Below, piece by piece: positions 25,485-38,329 of a stretch of DNA of 64,000 bases (its first letter is position 1; every line of letters begins with the position of its first letter). The stretch spans positions 1,170,518 through 1,234,517 of the forward strand of contig NMRA01000022.1 in assembly GCA_002633005.1 (NCBI GenBank), in the 5' to 3' direction. The position numbers were made by a program, and so were the translations under genes. The stretch is from Phoronis australis. Lineage: Eukaryota > Phoronida > Phoronidae. Below the pieces are notes generated by a model. It saw only the letters and a program-made list of their open reading frames with translations, had not been told where the DNA came from and did no database searches.

Positions 25485-25634
25485 TTGGGTGTGCCTAAAG
25501 TTTTCATTGACGACCTCCACAGTACCAGCGCCCTCTGTGCTGTCGTTGAGAAGATGAACATCAGTGCAGGTTTCGCCAACCGATGCCTGACGGAGGTACT
25601 AGTTGGTACATTTGGGACTCTTTGTTCCAGATAA
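25485..25634 (+). pseudogene. Coding-like fragment, unidentified (part 2)
   Basis: Open for 49 codons after a TAA at 25482-25484, with the peptide GVPKVFIDDLHSTSALCAV and then EKMNISAGFANRCLTE. The frame upstream of that TAA is open back to about 25227 (containing FPFLEIAKVHVTIVGV), so the TAA may be a disabling mutation in a once longer frame. A splice acceptor at CCTAAAG (25500) could instead start an exon at FIDDL, but the polypyrimidine tract is weak. The family is unknown to me. The residue pattern, not homology, is the evidence. Confidence 0.3.
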
Positions 25635-26637
25635 TCATAGAATTTCAGACTTTAGAACACGTTCATGACTACTACGATCATAACGGCAAATGATCCATAT
25701 TGGAAAAAAGCAAGAACTCTCATCCTTCAAATGATGGTTGCAAGATTGCAACATTCTGACTCCTGTAGTTTCCTTCAGGCACTTACATTGTATATAGACA
25801 TCTTTCTAATATGCGTTCCGTGTTTTGTCATGTGAAACACCGCATAATCATCAAAGCCGGGTTAAAGTCATTGAAAAAATGACTTGCCTGTGATTAGATG
25901 TTTGTTTGTAGGAACACACCTGAGTGACGTGCACCACAAAAAACTTAGATTATGAAAAACAACACCTGCAGCTTCCACATTGTTCAAAGATTGCTTTGGT
26001 GTGTTGCATACACACGGTGGGACAAGAACAAAACATATTTGTCTTTTAAACATCAAAACTTTCACAGTGATATTTTGTGCGCTTTTTGAAGGTCCATAAA
26101 AACATGTATAAGCTAGCTTTAAAGCCGTTTAATTCGTCAACATATCATCTTTGAGCTCCGCCCTAGGCAAAGCACACTCGTGGAAGGCTTCAAGAGTTCA
26201 ATCCTTTTGTAAACCAAAACAAAACAAAATTTGGTATTGAAAATCACACGTTTCTCGTAACAGTCGCACTAGCTTTGAGCCAGATCACTCTCACCTTAAT
26301 ACCGTTCTTTCTGTCAGCCGATACGTTTTGATTCAGGCCCTATGCCTCTAGAACATAATGGGTGTAACATCTAGCCTTGAAAAAAACTGACAGTTCGTTA
26401 TGTTTTAGATCAGGCTCTCACAATTTTAGGTCTGAAGAATTAACAAAGGGTCAGTTCTTCTCGAACCCAGAGACATAGTATTGTCTCATTCGCTACATTA
26501 GCAAAACAGACGTTCATATTGGTAATAAATTTCACTGGAAAATACCAAGCCCCCTCTGAACATTACACCGCTAAATGTACTGCTGATACAGAATGGCTGG
26601 GTGGTCAGGAAGGAATAATCCATAATCTTTATACAAT

Positions 26638-26747
26638 NNNNNNNNNNNNNNNNNNNNNNNNNNNNNNNNNNNNNNNNNNNNNNNNNNNNNNNNNNNNNNN
26701 NNNNNNNNNNNNNNNNNNNNNNNNNNNNNNNNNNNNNNNNNNNNNNN
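26638..26747. other. Assembly gap, 110 Ns
   Basis: Undetermined bases. Frames that appear to cross it are artefacts. Confidence 1.
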
Positions 26748-26984
26748 AAAAGTCTAGTTGCCGTAAGTATTGGTATGTTTTTTGGAGATCGATTCAACAT
26801 CAGACAACTTGATTTTTGGTAACGTTGATAAGTCTTTTGACCACAACACCTTGCAGGACGATGCCATGTTTGTCAAGGCGCCTCGTTTTCGATCAACACG
26901 ACAGCAGCGCCCCGCGTTCGTGAAAGAGGTGAATAGCGTCAACTGTCGGGGTGTGAACGACAATGCATACAAACCCACAGTAAC

Positions 26985-27250
26985 AGCTAATCAGCGCTGT
27001 TTACGCGGAAGGACGGGCTACTCTGACGGGCTACCTTGCGATTCTAGAGATTCCAAAATTAGCATTGCATGGGCGGCACAGCACTGAAAAAGGTGGGTAC
27101 AACAGCCCCCCCCTCCCAACCCCTTATGGTGCGCAGCCCATGCATAGATTGCCACTCAGCAATTCTTCACCTGTACAACAGGGGCGCCGCTTACACGGAA
27201 TGACGGGCTACTCCGACGGGCGACCTTGTGATTCTGCATATTAGCGTCAA
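26985..27250 (+). repeat. Pair of about 60-bp direct repeats
   Basis: TTTACGCGGAAGGACGGGC... (from about 26999) and CTTACACGGAATGACGGGC... (from about 27190) share the continuing text CTACTC.GACGGGC.ACCTTG.GATTCT. The copies are 190 bp apart in the same orientation and flank the short inverted-repeat element at 27067-27143. This suggests that the element landed in, or was amplified with, a duplicated unit. Confidence 0.7.
27067..27143. mobile_element. Short inverted-repeat element (CATGGGCGGCGC family), copy 1
   Basis: The 77-bp block begins GCATGGGCGGCAC and ends GGTGCGCAGCCCATGC, imperfect inverted repeats of each other. The interior is C-rich (a run of C after ACAG, then TCCCAACCCC). Two further copies with the same ends lie at about 41549 and 58451, which supports a mobile miniature element. 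Confidence 0.65.
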
Positions 27251-27400
27251 TTGAAGGCTTTCAATCGCATATTAAGAGCTAATCAGCGATTCTTCAGTTT
27301 CATAGGCAAACCATGAGACTGCTAGGGGCGCGACTTTCATTCTCACAAGGCGGCTCTCGTCAGACAGATGTTGCGGGCATCTAATCTGCGTTTGTATCAG

Positions 27401-27471
27401 CGTTATAGTTTCTAATCTTACAGTCGCAGAATAGTGTGCTATTGTGCGATTGTAAGGTTGTTACTATAGCG
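27401..27471. ncRNA. miRNA-sized hairpin of unknown origin
   Basis: The sequence folds into arms of about 33 nt around a TGTG tetraloop (27435-27438). The inner stem pairs CAGAATAG with CTATTGTG and TCTTACAGTCGCA with TGCGATTGTAAGG using G-U pairs. A 5-6 nt internal loop follows, and then CGTTATAGT pairs with ACTATAGCG. Length and shape resemble an animal pre-miRNA. It lies in repeat-rich intronic DNA, so a fossil inverted-repeat transposon is an equal alternative. No expression evidence is available. Confidence 0.3.
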
Positions 27472-28059
27472 ATTTAGCCAATCCTTCGGGCTTATGTATG
27501 AATCTGAGTAAGGGAGAAAACAAGACTTGTTTTATAGCGTTAAGTGGCTAAAATGAACTAAGCTTGTGTGTGACAGGAAGCACGGATTTAATGCAACTTT
27601 GTAATCTATCATGATCCGAGTTATAACTCACCCACTTCCGTGTGGACCGAAATATACATAGCCTTGTATGATTAATAACCATGTAAATTTGCACATTTAA
27701 TGTGATTCATTTTGGCACGATGACACTTGAGAATGTCAGAGTTGCACGCATTCCTACAGGGACATTTTCTGTCGTCCGTCTTCCTCAACATTACGCCGAC
27801 ATGCATTCATTCCACAAATGTGAGATTTACATTGCGTGCCCGCACATATTAAGCAGATTAATCTTTTTATCAACACTAGATCATGTAAAATCAAGTTTTC
27901 AATAGTAGTCATGGAAATTCAAATCAACAAAGTTTCGTCTGTGCGAACAGACACGTCACCTGTAAACGAAATATAAAACACACAGAGCTGTCTATAAACC
28001 TCTGTCAGTGTATAGTAGAAATCGTAATGAGTGTTGGGATATTGTGTATTGTACTAACG

Positions 28060-28480
28060 AGACATGATGGTAGTGGTACTGGTGATAGCGTCGACTGCTG
28101 CAGCGATGGCAGTGGTAGTGGTAGTGGTTGAAAAGATGGTAGCGATAATGGTGATGAATGTGGTGGTGGAGATCATGGTGATGTTGGTGTCGAAGCGGGT
28201 AATGGTTTGTTTGTGTCCGAGGTTGTGGCGACGATGGTGTTGTCAAAGCTATTGGCGTTGTTAACGTGAGGGCGATGGTGGGCGTGTTGTTGTGGTCGAC
28301 TGTTCATGCCAGGGAAGGCAACAACATGATGACCACGATAAAGATTACAATTACGATATTGGTGACATTGATGATGAGCTTGACGTTGGCGTTGGTGAAG
28401 ACGTTAGTGATGATGTTGGTGAAGACGTTTTAGTTATGAAATTGGGGATGAAGCTAGAGGGGAAATTGTTTTGACGTCGG
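28060..28480 (+). repeat. GAT/GGT-rich degenerate trinucleotide tract
   Basis: Long runs of GGTGATG, GGTAGTGGTAGTGG and GATGTTGG-type triplets without stops in several frames. The His/Tyr-rich and Val/Met-rich open frames in both strands come from this composition. Confidence 0.85.
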
Positions 28481-30921
28481 GGGTATTGGGCGTAGGTGTT
28501 GACAACGACAACAGTGTTTTAAAATATGCCCGCAATTTAAGAACCAGTTTGATGTATGTTATTCAGTGAAAACAACTGGCTTTCAAAATGCCGGAACGTT
28601 ATCTTTGACTATCAAGCATGACAAACGATTACTCTTGGGGTGTCGGTAGTACTATGTAGGGAAAGCTGATGCTATAAAACAAGAATATGTAAAAGGTAAA
28701 CACAAACCAGTTGAGCTCTATTAACGTTATTCCATGGTATACATGGCACTGACTGGTTAAATGCGTTTTTCCTTTGGCAGAGATGAATTCTTCGATAAAT
28801 CTTGCCCTCGTATATTCAATTCGTGTAATTGCAATCGATGGTGAAGCATTTATGTTCCACTCTTTCATCGTTGATTCTCCACGACATTAATGCGTGTTAC
28901 TTGCGCTATATGTGAGAAATAATGCCTAGAGATTTGTCTGCCACATTCCACTCGCAATCATTTTTCAGCTTATAACTTTTGAATAATGCTGTTAGTAAAG
29001 AGAAAGTCACATCTTGTTAGATTCTATTAATATCTACAACTAAAAGCAACCGGTTACTTGTTTATTTTGATTTTTGAAACTTCACTGACGATTAAACGGT
29101 TAACGTAGTAATAGCTCAAACTTCAAGTAGTCTTAATGATAAACATGCAGTAAACACGTTTCTTACCAAAAGTTGAAGTTGTACTAATGAGCGAGCAAAT
29201 CAGGTTTTCATATTAATTTCTATGCCATAAATTCATATCACAATTTCACCTGACATACCGATATAGAAGTCGCTACGGACCGAGAATCTAAAACAGCATA
29301 GAAGAAGTGCTTAGTCACATTTTAATCTTTAACAGAACAAATGAGGTTGCAGTGGACTGTTGCAGTCCACTCCAATTTATAGACATTGTCACAAATACAG
29401 ACCTACTTACCGACAAAAGGGTCTAAACGCCTAGAAGAATATCAAGGTCTTGATAATGTAAACGCTGCATACGACTTCTAGTACTAAAAGTTTCCCGAGA
29501 AGTGCATCTTCGATCAAACTGTTAGCTAAGCCTTACTATGACGCGCATACGCTTGTAATTGTTTATTAAGCAAACCATAATTTAGCGTGCAGACTGCTGC
29601 AATCGTTCTGAACTTGCAATGAGAGCAGGCGATGCAAAGCCTCGTTTTCACATTAAAAACGGAGAAAAACTTAAGCTAGGTGTATAGCTGAATCAACTGG
29701 CCATACATGACTTTATATATTCGTTATCAATTTCCAAACAACATAAGCAGAGATAAAAAAGACGATTTGCATTTTCAAAATAATCCGACGAGTAAGAATA
29801 TACTGGATCCTGATACCCAATATTAGTAACGTATCATCAGTTATATCTGAAATGACTTGTGATCAAAACAATCAAACTATCAAAATAAAATAAAAAATAA
29901 AATCGAAGTCTGATAAATATTTTATTCTACACAATTCTCTATTTTAAAGCTGCATTGCAAATTATAAGGTGGTCCCAATCGACTGCCTTTGGGAATACCC
30001 GGCTTATAAATATATGTGCATATGATATTTGCTTCGTGTTTGGACTCTGCAATTTGTATAAGATCGTTTCACATTGCTCAATCAAACCCGTTTACTAAAT
30101 GCAAAATGTTACATGCAACTCGGGTTAACATAGTTGTCTGATCGTAAGTTTTAGATTTCTCGACCATTACACGGTCATGTGATGCAAACGTTTTCGTGAG
30201 TACGTACAAATATGTGGAGCACGTGCTTTGTGGTGGTGTACTATGTCTAAAATTTCTTGTTTTACCTATGAGGGATGCTCTGGAATGTTGGAGTTTATTA
30301 ACATGAAGTCGAATTTTGTAATAAGTACATGTATTTTGCTTCTTCAAGCCTGTTGTACATGTAAGACCTTTATTCTCGAATCCGTACTCCATTATCATTC
30401 GAGTCTGGTGTACATCTGTGACACCTGAATTGTGATTGGTCAATCATTACTGAGGCCAACTGTTATATGTAAATCAATTGAACATAAATAGTATGCTTTT
30501 ACAACCGTAACTGGCGTAAATCGAGCCATAATGCAGACAACAAACGCGGGGAGAACAATTGTGATCACCACATCCACATCCTACATGTCATTATAGAACA
30601 CTTTGTTTTGGCTATAGTACAATCATTTCGTAACTCATCAAAACGAGAACAGATTAGCAATTAAAACCATCAAGCAGGAAACCAATAAATATTTGTCACA
30701 AAGGTTTTTTGAGATTCGTAGACTGCAAGCATTTAGCTTGTGCTAGCGGAAAAAGATTCGCTTATATAACGGAAACACTGAAATCGGTCCCATAATTCAA
30801 CACTCCTACCTAACCGACCTTCACTTCAGGAGCCACCATGTTGCTAGGACAGGCTGGTAAGCTCGCGGGCATACTCTCGAAAAACTCGCATTTCATTGGC
30901 GTGATTTTGAGAAGTCTTGTG

Positions 30922-30966
30922 AGATCTCGGTTTCTCACGAGAAACTAGATCTGGGGAACGTTCCCC
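30922..30966. repeat. Adjacent hairpin and perfect 14-bp palindrome
   Basis: AGATCTCGGTTTCTC pairs with GAGAAACTAGATCT across a 2-nt centre (30922-30952), and immediately next to it GGGGAACGTTCCCC (30953-30966) is a perfect palindrome. No known element was recognised. Confidence 0.7.
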
Positions 30967-33900
30967 GAATTGCAGCGCGGTAGTCAAAACATAACAAAAT
31001 GGCCTCGTTTTTGAAGCATACACCCTCTGGCCCAAATTTTAATAAAGTTAGCTTTCGGACCTACAAAACGCGCTACAAACAACCATAGTAGCTGTCATGG
31101 TCTGATGCTATACCTTTAATCATACACGAGTGAGTGCAATGTTGGCTAAATACAGGACCTGGATGATCCTAATTTCTGTGAACCAAAATTATTCTGGTAT
31201 TCCTTTGAAACTTTCGGACATCGTCAACACGAAGGTCTCAACATACAAGGTATATATTCCATTTGTACTATATTTTACAAGAAATGGGGAGTTTTTTCAT
31301 TTAGACAACATATGACGAAATGGACAGGGTTCCGCAGGATAGACAGACAGAGATGCTTGGAGTAGTATGAAGCCGTGCCTGAACGTCTTAATTGATTCAG
31401 AGAAATCAGTTAGTCAATCAATATGATAGATTGGCTGCTGTCGTTTAATAAGAGTTCAGATTACCATCCATCAAAGCTCTGACTTGTAATTTAACAGTTT
31501 GTAAAGTCTCTTGATAATAAGCTCTACTCGGGTAACATAAGTGTTACTAAATGATCAAAATTCAGAGAACGATGCGGTCCATGTGAATACTGCAGTTTAC
31601 AAAATATCCGTCTGGTTCAGTCATTTCATCCTTTGAAGTCTTCAGTTTTCGTGTTTTGTTAGATATAGATTCAAGCATTTGATATCCGAAAAGCACCTTG
31701 CATTTTAAGTTGCATAGTCTTGGTAAAAGGAGATTTTTATGTTCTGTAATTTAAGGTTATTGAGCAAGAGGTGGCGCTGTATGTTGCCTCTTTAGTCAAT
31801 CACCAGGTCAGAAGGTTCACAAGATCATATTCGCTAACATATTGAATGATAATAGAATTATTCGTATACTGGGATATCTTCAGCTCTTCAGTTCTGTTGA
31901 TTTCCATTATAATGAACGCAAGCACCACCGAATGTTTTTATAACTTAAACATAAGTGTAATAATTGTACCATTTAGATGCTTCAACAAACAGTGATTTTA
32001 TGACTACAGGATGAAACTTCCTTTCGTTCAATCAATCATCTATCACTAATTTGATTTGATAATCTTCACATCACACTGTTTTTTTCATCTTGCAAACTTG
32101 TTTGATTTCTTAACTGTAATGAAAGTATGTAGATACAAAGTCATCGTAATTACAAGTCTTAGTGTAACACATTCCGTACCCTGTTACAATTTTTTACAAC
32201 TTTTTCTGGAAGGAAACACTTTCAGAAGCGTGTATTTAAAGATTTTGAATATCAGTGTTGAAATTTGAAGTGCTCTAAGCTTGCTTTGTTTGTTTAACTA
32301 ATATTACTATAACAAACTAGGCAAAAAGGCCTGTACAATACAAAATTGACAAGCTTGCAAAGTGTTTCATTGACAACGCAAAAATCTTTCCACCTGCAGT
32401 TTTGAGAACAGTGGTACATGTACCTTTAATTTTTGTTTTGTTCAGAAATGTTTTGTTACCCTTTTGAGGTACATAGCAGTACTCCTAGGAATATATGTTC
32501 TCTAAAACCACAGCCTCCACACGTGTTTCCCAGGCTCAATATTCACAGGTAGGCCAAAATTATTGTCCATATCCAACGTTCCTCAAATCTATATGTTCTC
32601 TCGTCTCGACGTTCTCTCTGCACAAAATTCCCGGCCCAGATGTGCGATAATATAATCACTGTGATGAATACAAGCATTCCAAAATCTGACGATATTCACA
32701 AAAGTTGACAGTACCTGGCATTTCTAATTTTGATCAATACATGTACATGTGTACGGCAATACTGGTTTTTCTCTTGTAACTTTTTTTTGATTTTGGTGAA
32801 TTAAAAATGCTCACGCAATTTACGAAGTATCAAATTAGAATGCTTACAATAATGTAATCATAATTGCTAAAATGTTTTTAATAAAGAAGAGACGGGATAT
32901 TTACAATTGGAATAGTGAATCTTGACTAACATCTTGTATAAGTTTAATGAGTTTTCCAGTAGCACCTATGACAATATGTAAGTGTGTTACGAAATGAACT
33001 GGCCACATTGTCCGTTTTTAACTTCAATAACAATTTTTATGTTTGCACTGATAGCTCCAATGTTCACCATCAAGCGCCTCTCATAACTTCGGAAAATTGC
33101 CTTAAATTTGCAATTTATTGAGAAAAAATGTGCTTGTTTTCATGACTTGATGAAACCTATGGAAATTTATTTCAAATGTCAGACCTAGTAGTCATTCATA
33201 GCATGTATCTTGTTTTTAAATAATTATGTTCTATTCCATTTCTAATTTTCAGAATTAATCAAAATTGAAGTCAAATTTCGAGAGAATGTGATAATTTAAA
33301 TATGGGGACTTTTTACTTTCATAAATTATATTGGTTAATTATATCAAATTTGCCACCCAAAACTGGTAACACACAAGTGATTTTATAAACCACCTGTAGC
33401 CTACAGCCTGTATTGTCTGCAATGATCTACATGTACTAACAAACCCAAGTTGGCTAATATGATCTCAACGGACGCCAAGGCAATAAAAACAACTACATCT
33501 ATATGGACTAGCGGCTAGTTCATTTAATTGTCATCTCATATTCACTCCTTGACGTGAGCTGTCAGTTCAACTATCTTTCATTTGAGACTGTCACCTGAGC
33601 TCGTAGCTATCCGTCTGGCCCTCAGATTCAAAGACCATTCTTTTCGTTAAAAAGTGATTGGCTAACCTCGTTACCACGGGTCACACTGCTCCATCTATTC
33701 CCTAAAATATCAAATTTGAATAGTTAGCAATTTTAAATATTCAGGATCGACCGTCTGAGGGCAATTGAATCCAGGAGGCCGGCGGTTGCATCGGGTAAAA
33801 TTCAAACTCTTGTGTAAGTACATGATTGTACTTCCACTGAGAGTGTCTTTAGTATCATTCGTTTCAAATCAAATCGTTAGGCAGGTCTTTCGAAGTTCGA

Positions 33901-36900
33901 AGAGACATACATATCAAATAAATTATCCAGTAATCCCCATTTTCTGCACCGTACCTCTGGGCAACGATACATGTACAGGTAAAAGGGTTCGGAGTTTTCA
34001 TAATAACCATTGCCAATTACACGTGGGAGTTACGTTACATTTCAAACAACGTATATTTGCTTTTAGGTTGTTAATTAACATCTTGAAAAATCAACTAAGG
34101 TGACAGGGTGTAGATGGCACAATCTTTGATCAACACTGCCTTAAGCTTGTTGCAAGCATCAAGAGCAAAATACATGTGTTTATGTTCTGGCAAGAATAAC
34201 CACGTCAAATGTTCAATCGTGTAGTATTATCGATTTAGTGTAATCGAGCGGACCTTTTCATTTGACAGTACACTGTGTAAGTCGCTGTAAACTTACTGTA
34301 CATGTCGTCACAAAAATCTCCTTTTGATTTAGACTACTTTACTTACTGTTATGATGTTGGTTTCTAATTGATTCTTAAAGTGTCATAGAACGTAAAAACA
34401 AACTAAATTGCATTTTTCAAACTGGTTCTCTGCCAACGAGACAGAAGTAAAATTGTTCATCAGGTATTTTTACTTTTTGCACGGGGTTTGGATTTCTGTT
34501 GATGCCAAAACATTTTATGTAATGGTTTCAAATTTCAAACAACGGTCTGTCAACTGCTCGTTTCTTCGTCGATTTCTCTGCCATACGGCAAAGCACCTTT
34601 CCTTAATTGGCATGGCAAGACATAGATGTAGCACATATCTCATATATGGAAAGTGTGACTTTTGATCTGTGGGGTTAACAGAACAACGCGAATTCAAGCA
34701 GCAGCCAATCCTTCTTCTTTGATCGCGTGCTCAGGGTTGGAGAATTTCAAAACAGTGTTGGAATGAAAGGGTTTTTATTACGCCAACTGGGTCGCCAAAT
34801 TAGCGAATCTTCCTTCTACAAACTCTTTTAACAGTGAACTTCAATAACGCTCACGTCAGCAGCAATGGTATAGATTCGTAAAGATCTGTTGAAAAGGTGT
34901 TCTTTTTACAAATTTTCGCGTTCCTTGCCTCTTTAAGATGCAAACATGAAAGTTTTGAGCTTGGGAAAAATAGTCCTTAATGCTTGAGACCAGGCTCTAA
35001 AAGGTGATTTTTCACTCCGTGTCATTTTATTCACCTAGCTTGTTATCGAACATTGACGAACTGTCAGAATTATGCAAGACAAAAAAGACTTCTGGCTAAG
35101 TATGGAGGAAGTTGACACCAATATCATAACTGTGAGTGCTCTAAATAAGAAGTTATGAACAATAGTTTGTAATCATTTTCAAGCCACTATAAACGATTTT
35201 CTGGTGTGAAGATGAATTTTAATTACGAACGTGTTTTTTTTTTCTTCCTACACACATTCATATCGTCCATATCCCTAGTCCGGCATGTAAGTGGTAATTG
35301 CATTAAATTACACGGAGTTATTTATATAAATAAGGCATTAGCGACTGCATAAATTTAACCAGCCTCAACAAGTTCGCTAAAGGGTCTGGTTTGAAACAAT
35401 AGTGACCCAGCCGCTCATCCACAGGCCCGTGTGTTGACAGACAGCACGCGTTTTTCCCTTTTAATTTCCAAACGCGAACGAACTGGAACCTACAAAGCGG
35501 TCTGAGTCGATTTGCAGGACAAAAAGTATAGCCTGAAACCAGACTAATGCGTTGTTCCAATTGTCACTGTATTTGTAAATTAACGAATAAATAAAACACC
35601 ACTTATGACAAGATTGCAGTGACTAAATTGCTTCATCTGCTTCATCTCGTATTTCGGTACCATTATGACTGTCCACGATAAATTATTCAATAACAGAATA
35701 ACGACCAGCAGCGTGGCCGATGGCATTAGTTTGGATAAAATTGTGGCGGTTCCTCTTACAAACACGAGGATCAGTCTGTTTGTGTTTAATCGGCAGTGAA
35801 TAATGTAACAGAAATGATTTCTGAGCTGCTTCCAGCTCGCCATAGCATCAACGTTGCCACTGACCAATCCACTTTCAAAACTTTTTGAAAGACGAATACG
35901 ACTGAGCTAGCAAGTCAAAGTTGAAAATGCATTTAGCCTCGTATGGAATGATCACACCTGCACCGCCATCTATATAGTCAAAAGTATTCGTTCATAATGA
36001 TATACATTGGTCTGGCTAGTGTCAATTTTTCAATTGATCGTTCGAATGCAAACAAAAATTGTCTTTTGCATTGTGCTGACAATAAACTAACAATTTAAGA
36101 TCATTAGATGTACAAATCAATTGTGTATTTAACATTTGTTGAATGTCTGCCGTCTTCCCTAATTATGACGAATACATGTAGGAACGACTACGATGTTCAC
36201 ACGTTTCTAAACTGATAGTGCGGCGGATTACGAAACCCTATGGACAGCCCAAGAACCGGAAATATGTGAACAGAACTCAATGGGATGGCCACAGTTTGTA
36301 CAATGTGACGTTTTTCATATAGTGTCTGCCTTGATACAGGTTGTAGGTTCTGGATGCCTATTTGATCTAAAGCAAAGGGGTGAACCTGGAATTAATCGTG
36401 TCAAGACACGTAGCTACTAAGATATCGGGATGCAACTCAATCTAATCTGGGCGATATCGGCAGAGCATTCTCACTTTATTTTTTACGATGTATTTTCACA
36501 GACACGTTTCTGAGCACTGAGACACGAGATGCTCCAAGTCATTTTGACACTGTGGTAACACTGTGGTACGAATTTTCTCCACTCAACGAGAAAGGCCATA
36601 TAACTCTCGTCTACGGAACCTCTCTTGCTGTTAGCAGAGAAATCTGCACTTATGGAAAGGAAAAAAGTGATTTTTATCACACAACTTAACACCCTCAATC
36701 TCACGACCAACAACTTCAGTAGCCGCACTTTTTCTAGAGAACGCCAAAAAGCACCACATACATGTACAGTGTACACGTACAGTATAGATGTATCACCGAA
36801 CACTGACGGTTATAACTTGTGTGATTTTTGCATGTTCTTGCTTTTCCTCGTCATAGTGCCCTTTTGCGTCGAGCGAACGCTCCTATGACCTGGGGAAGTC

Positions 36901-38329
36901 CTAAGTATCGTTCAGGAGCATTTGCACATCTACGTAATTCATGTAAACTGCAGGTTAGTTTGAAACTTGTTGGCGAAATATCAAAGCATTACACTCCTGG
37001 AGATACGCACCCAAACTAATCCAGGCCGTTTCATGCACATGTGCATTTAATCAGTTGGTTCGGCTTATGAATCCGGTTTGTGCATTTACTTCTAATAGAT
37101 CTCGCCTACCAACATATCATATACCGTCGGAAAACTGTTTATTATGGCGAACACAAGGAAGCAAATACAAAGGGCACACAAACTTATATAACCGATTAGC
37201 TCCGTTCATTATTTGTGCGAGTAAATATGTTAAAAATAATCACAACTCGCATAGCTTTCATTGTTATTAAAATCCTAATTGAAATGTGACATTTATCAAG
37301 CAGAGAATACTTTCGTTAGCAGACGACAGTTGAGATCATTTTTTATGTTTATGGATTCAAATGATGTACTGTACAAATTTTTATTCGTTGGCAGACCGAA
37401 TCGTGATTACGTTTCGCTTTGTGCCACTTAATTCACGCTACGTAATGGTATATTGTCCAACATTCTATCAAATCAATTAGTTTTATTCAAACATTTCATA
37501 CTCGAACAGAAAAAAATTACTATTACAAAGGAAGTTAAATAATCCACTAGAAACTGCATTTTATTGAAGTCATCTCAAATTTGTTTAGTTCATCAAATGC
37601 TAGCCAGGTTATTTCTAGCATTGTACTGTCTTGTAGCAAGAGAACCACAACGCCAAACTATTTTTGATTAGGCCTTGCACTTGGTTTGTTATTAATGACA
37701 GTCACAATTGAAACACTGTCTACTTACTATAAATTGGAATCTGATTTGCGAGCGTGTTCGTAGATACTTATCACATCAAACTGTCATCATTAAAGTGAAT
37801 GGCACACGTGCAGTGCAAGTTTAAAATGATCGTTTTTAAAGGCACAAACTTTGCAAGCTTTCTGTTTCATATCAAAAAGGTACATGTATCAATCTGTCTG
37901 CTAATGTTAACTGCGGCTAAATGGCTTGGGCAAATCTGTAGTGACACCTTATTAAGCTTGTTTTGACTGAGATCAATAACTTGGACGGCGCCCGTTACGA
38001 AAAGCATGTGTACCGAAATCAACAAGATTGTTCTTATATTCTGTGACCAAGTGCTGATTGTTTTTTTTTTTTTGAAAAAAATAGATGGGGCTACAGTTAC
38101 TCTGTCCCTAGTGTTTTGACCATTCGGTAAAATATGCCATTCCAACTGTCAAGTCCTAACGCTCAAAAACCATAAAATTCATTCCAAGGAGAAATATCCA
38201 GAATACTATGATTCATGCAAGTGGCCGCCAAGTCATTCCCGAGATACTACAGTAGTTTAGTGCTAGTTTATTTTCAACAGTTTTAAAAGGCCTTGGCCCA
38301 CACGTTACATAAAAGTTGCAGGACAACGC

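Noticed and set aside
26498-26812. Open frames on both strands across 26.6-26.75 kb
   Set aside because: They span the run of Ns.
27992-28264. His/Tyr-rich and Val/Met-rich frames on both strands
   Set aside because: Direct products of the GAT/GGT trinucleotide tract.
30838-30948. GCCACCATG context followed by a 36-codon plus-strand frame
   Set aside because: The perfect Kozak match is attractive, but the peptide is short and featureless and no exon follows.
35318-35867. Hydrophobic minus-strand frames suggesting a membrane protein
   Set aside because: Leu/Val-rich stretches are present, but there is a stop between the two frames and no receptor or transporter motif.
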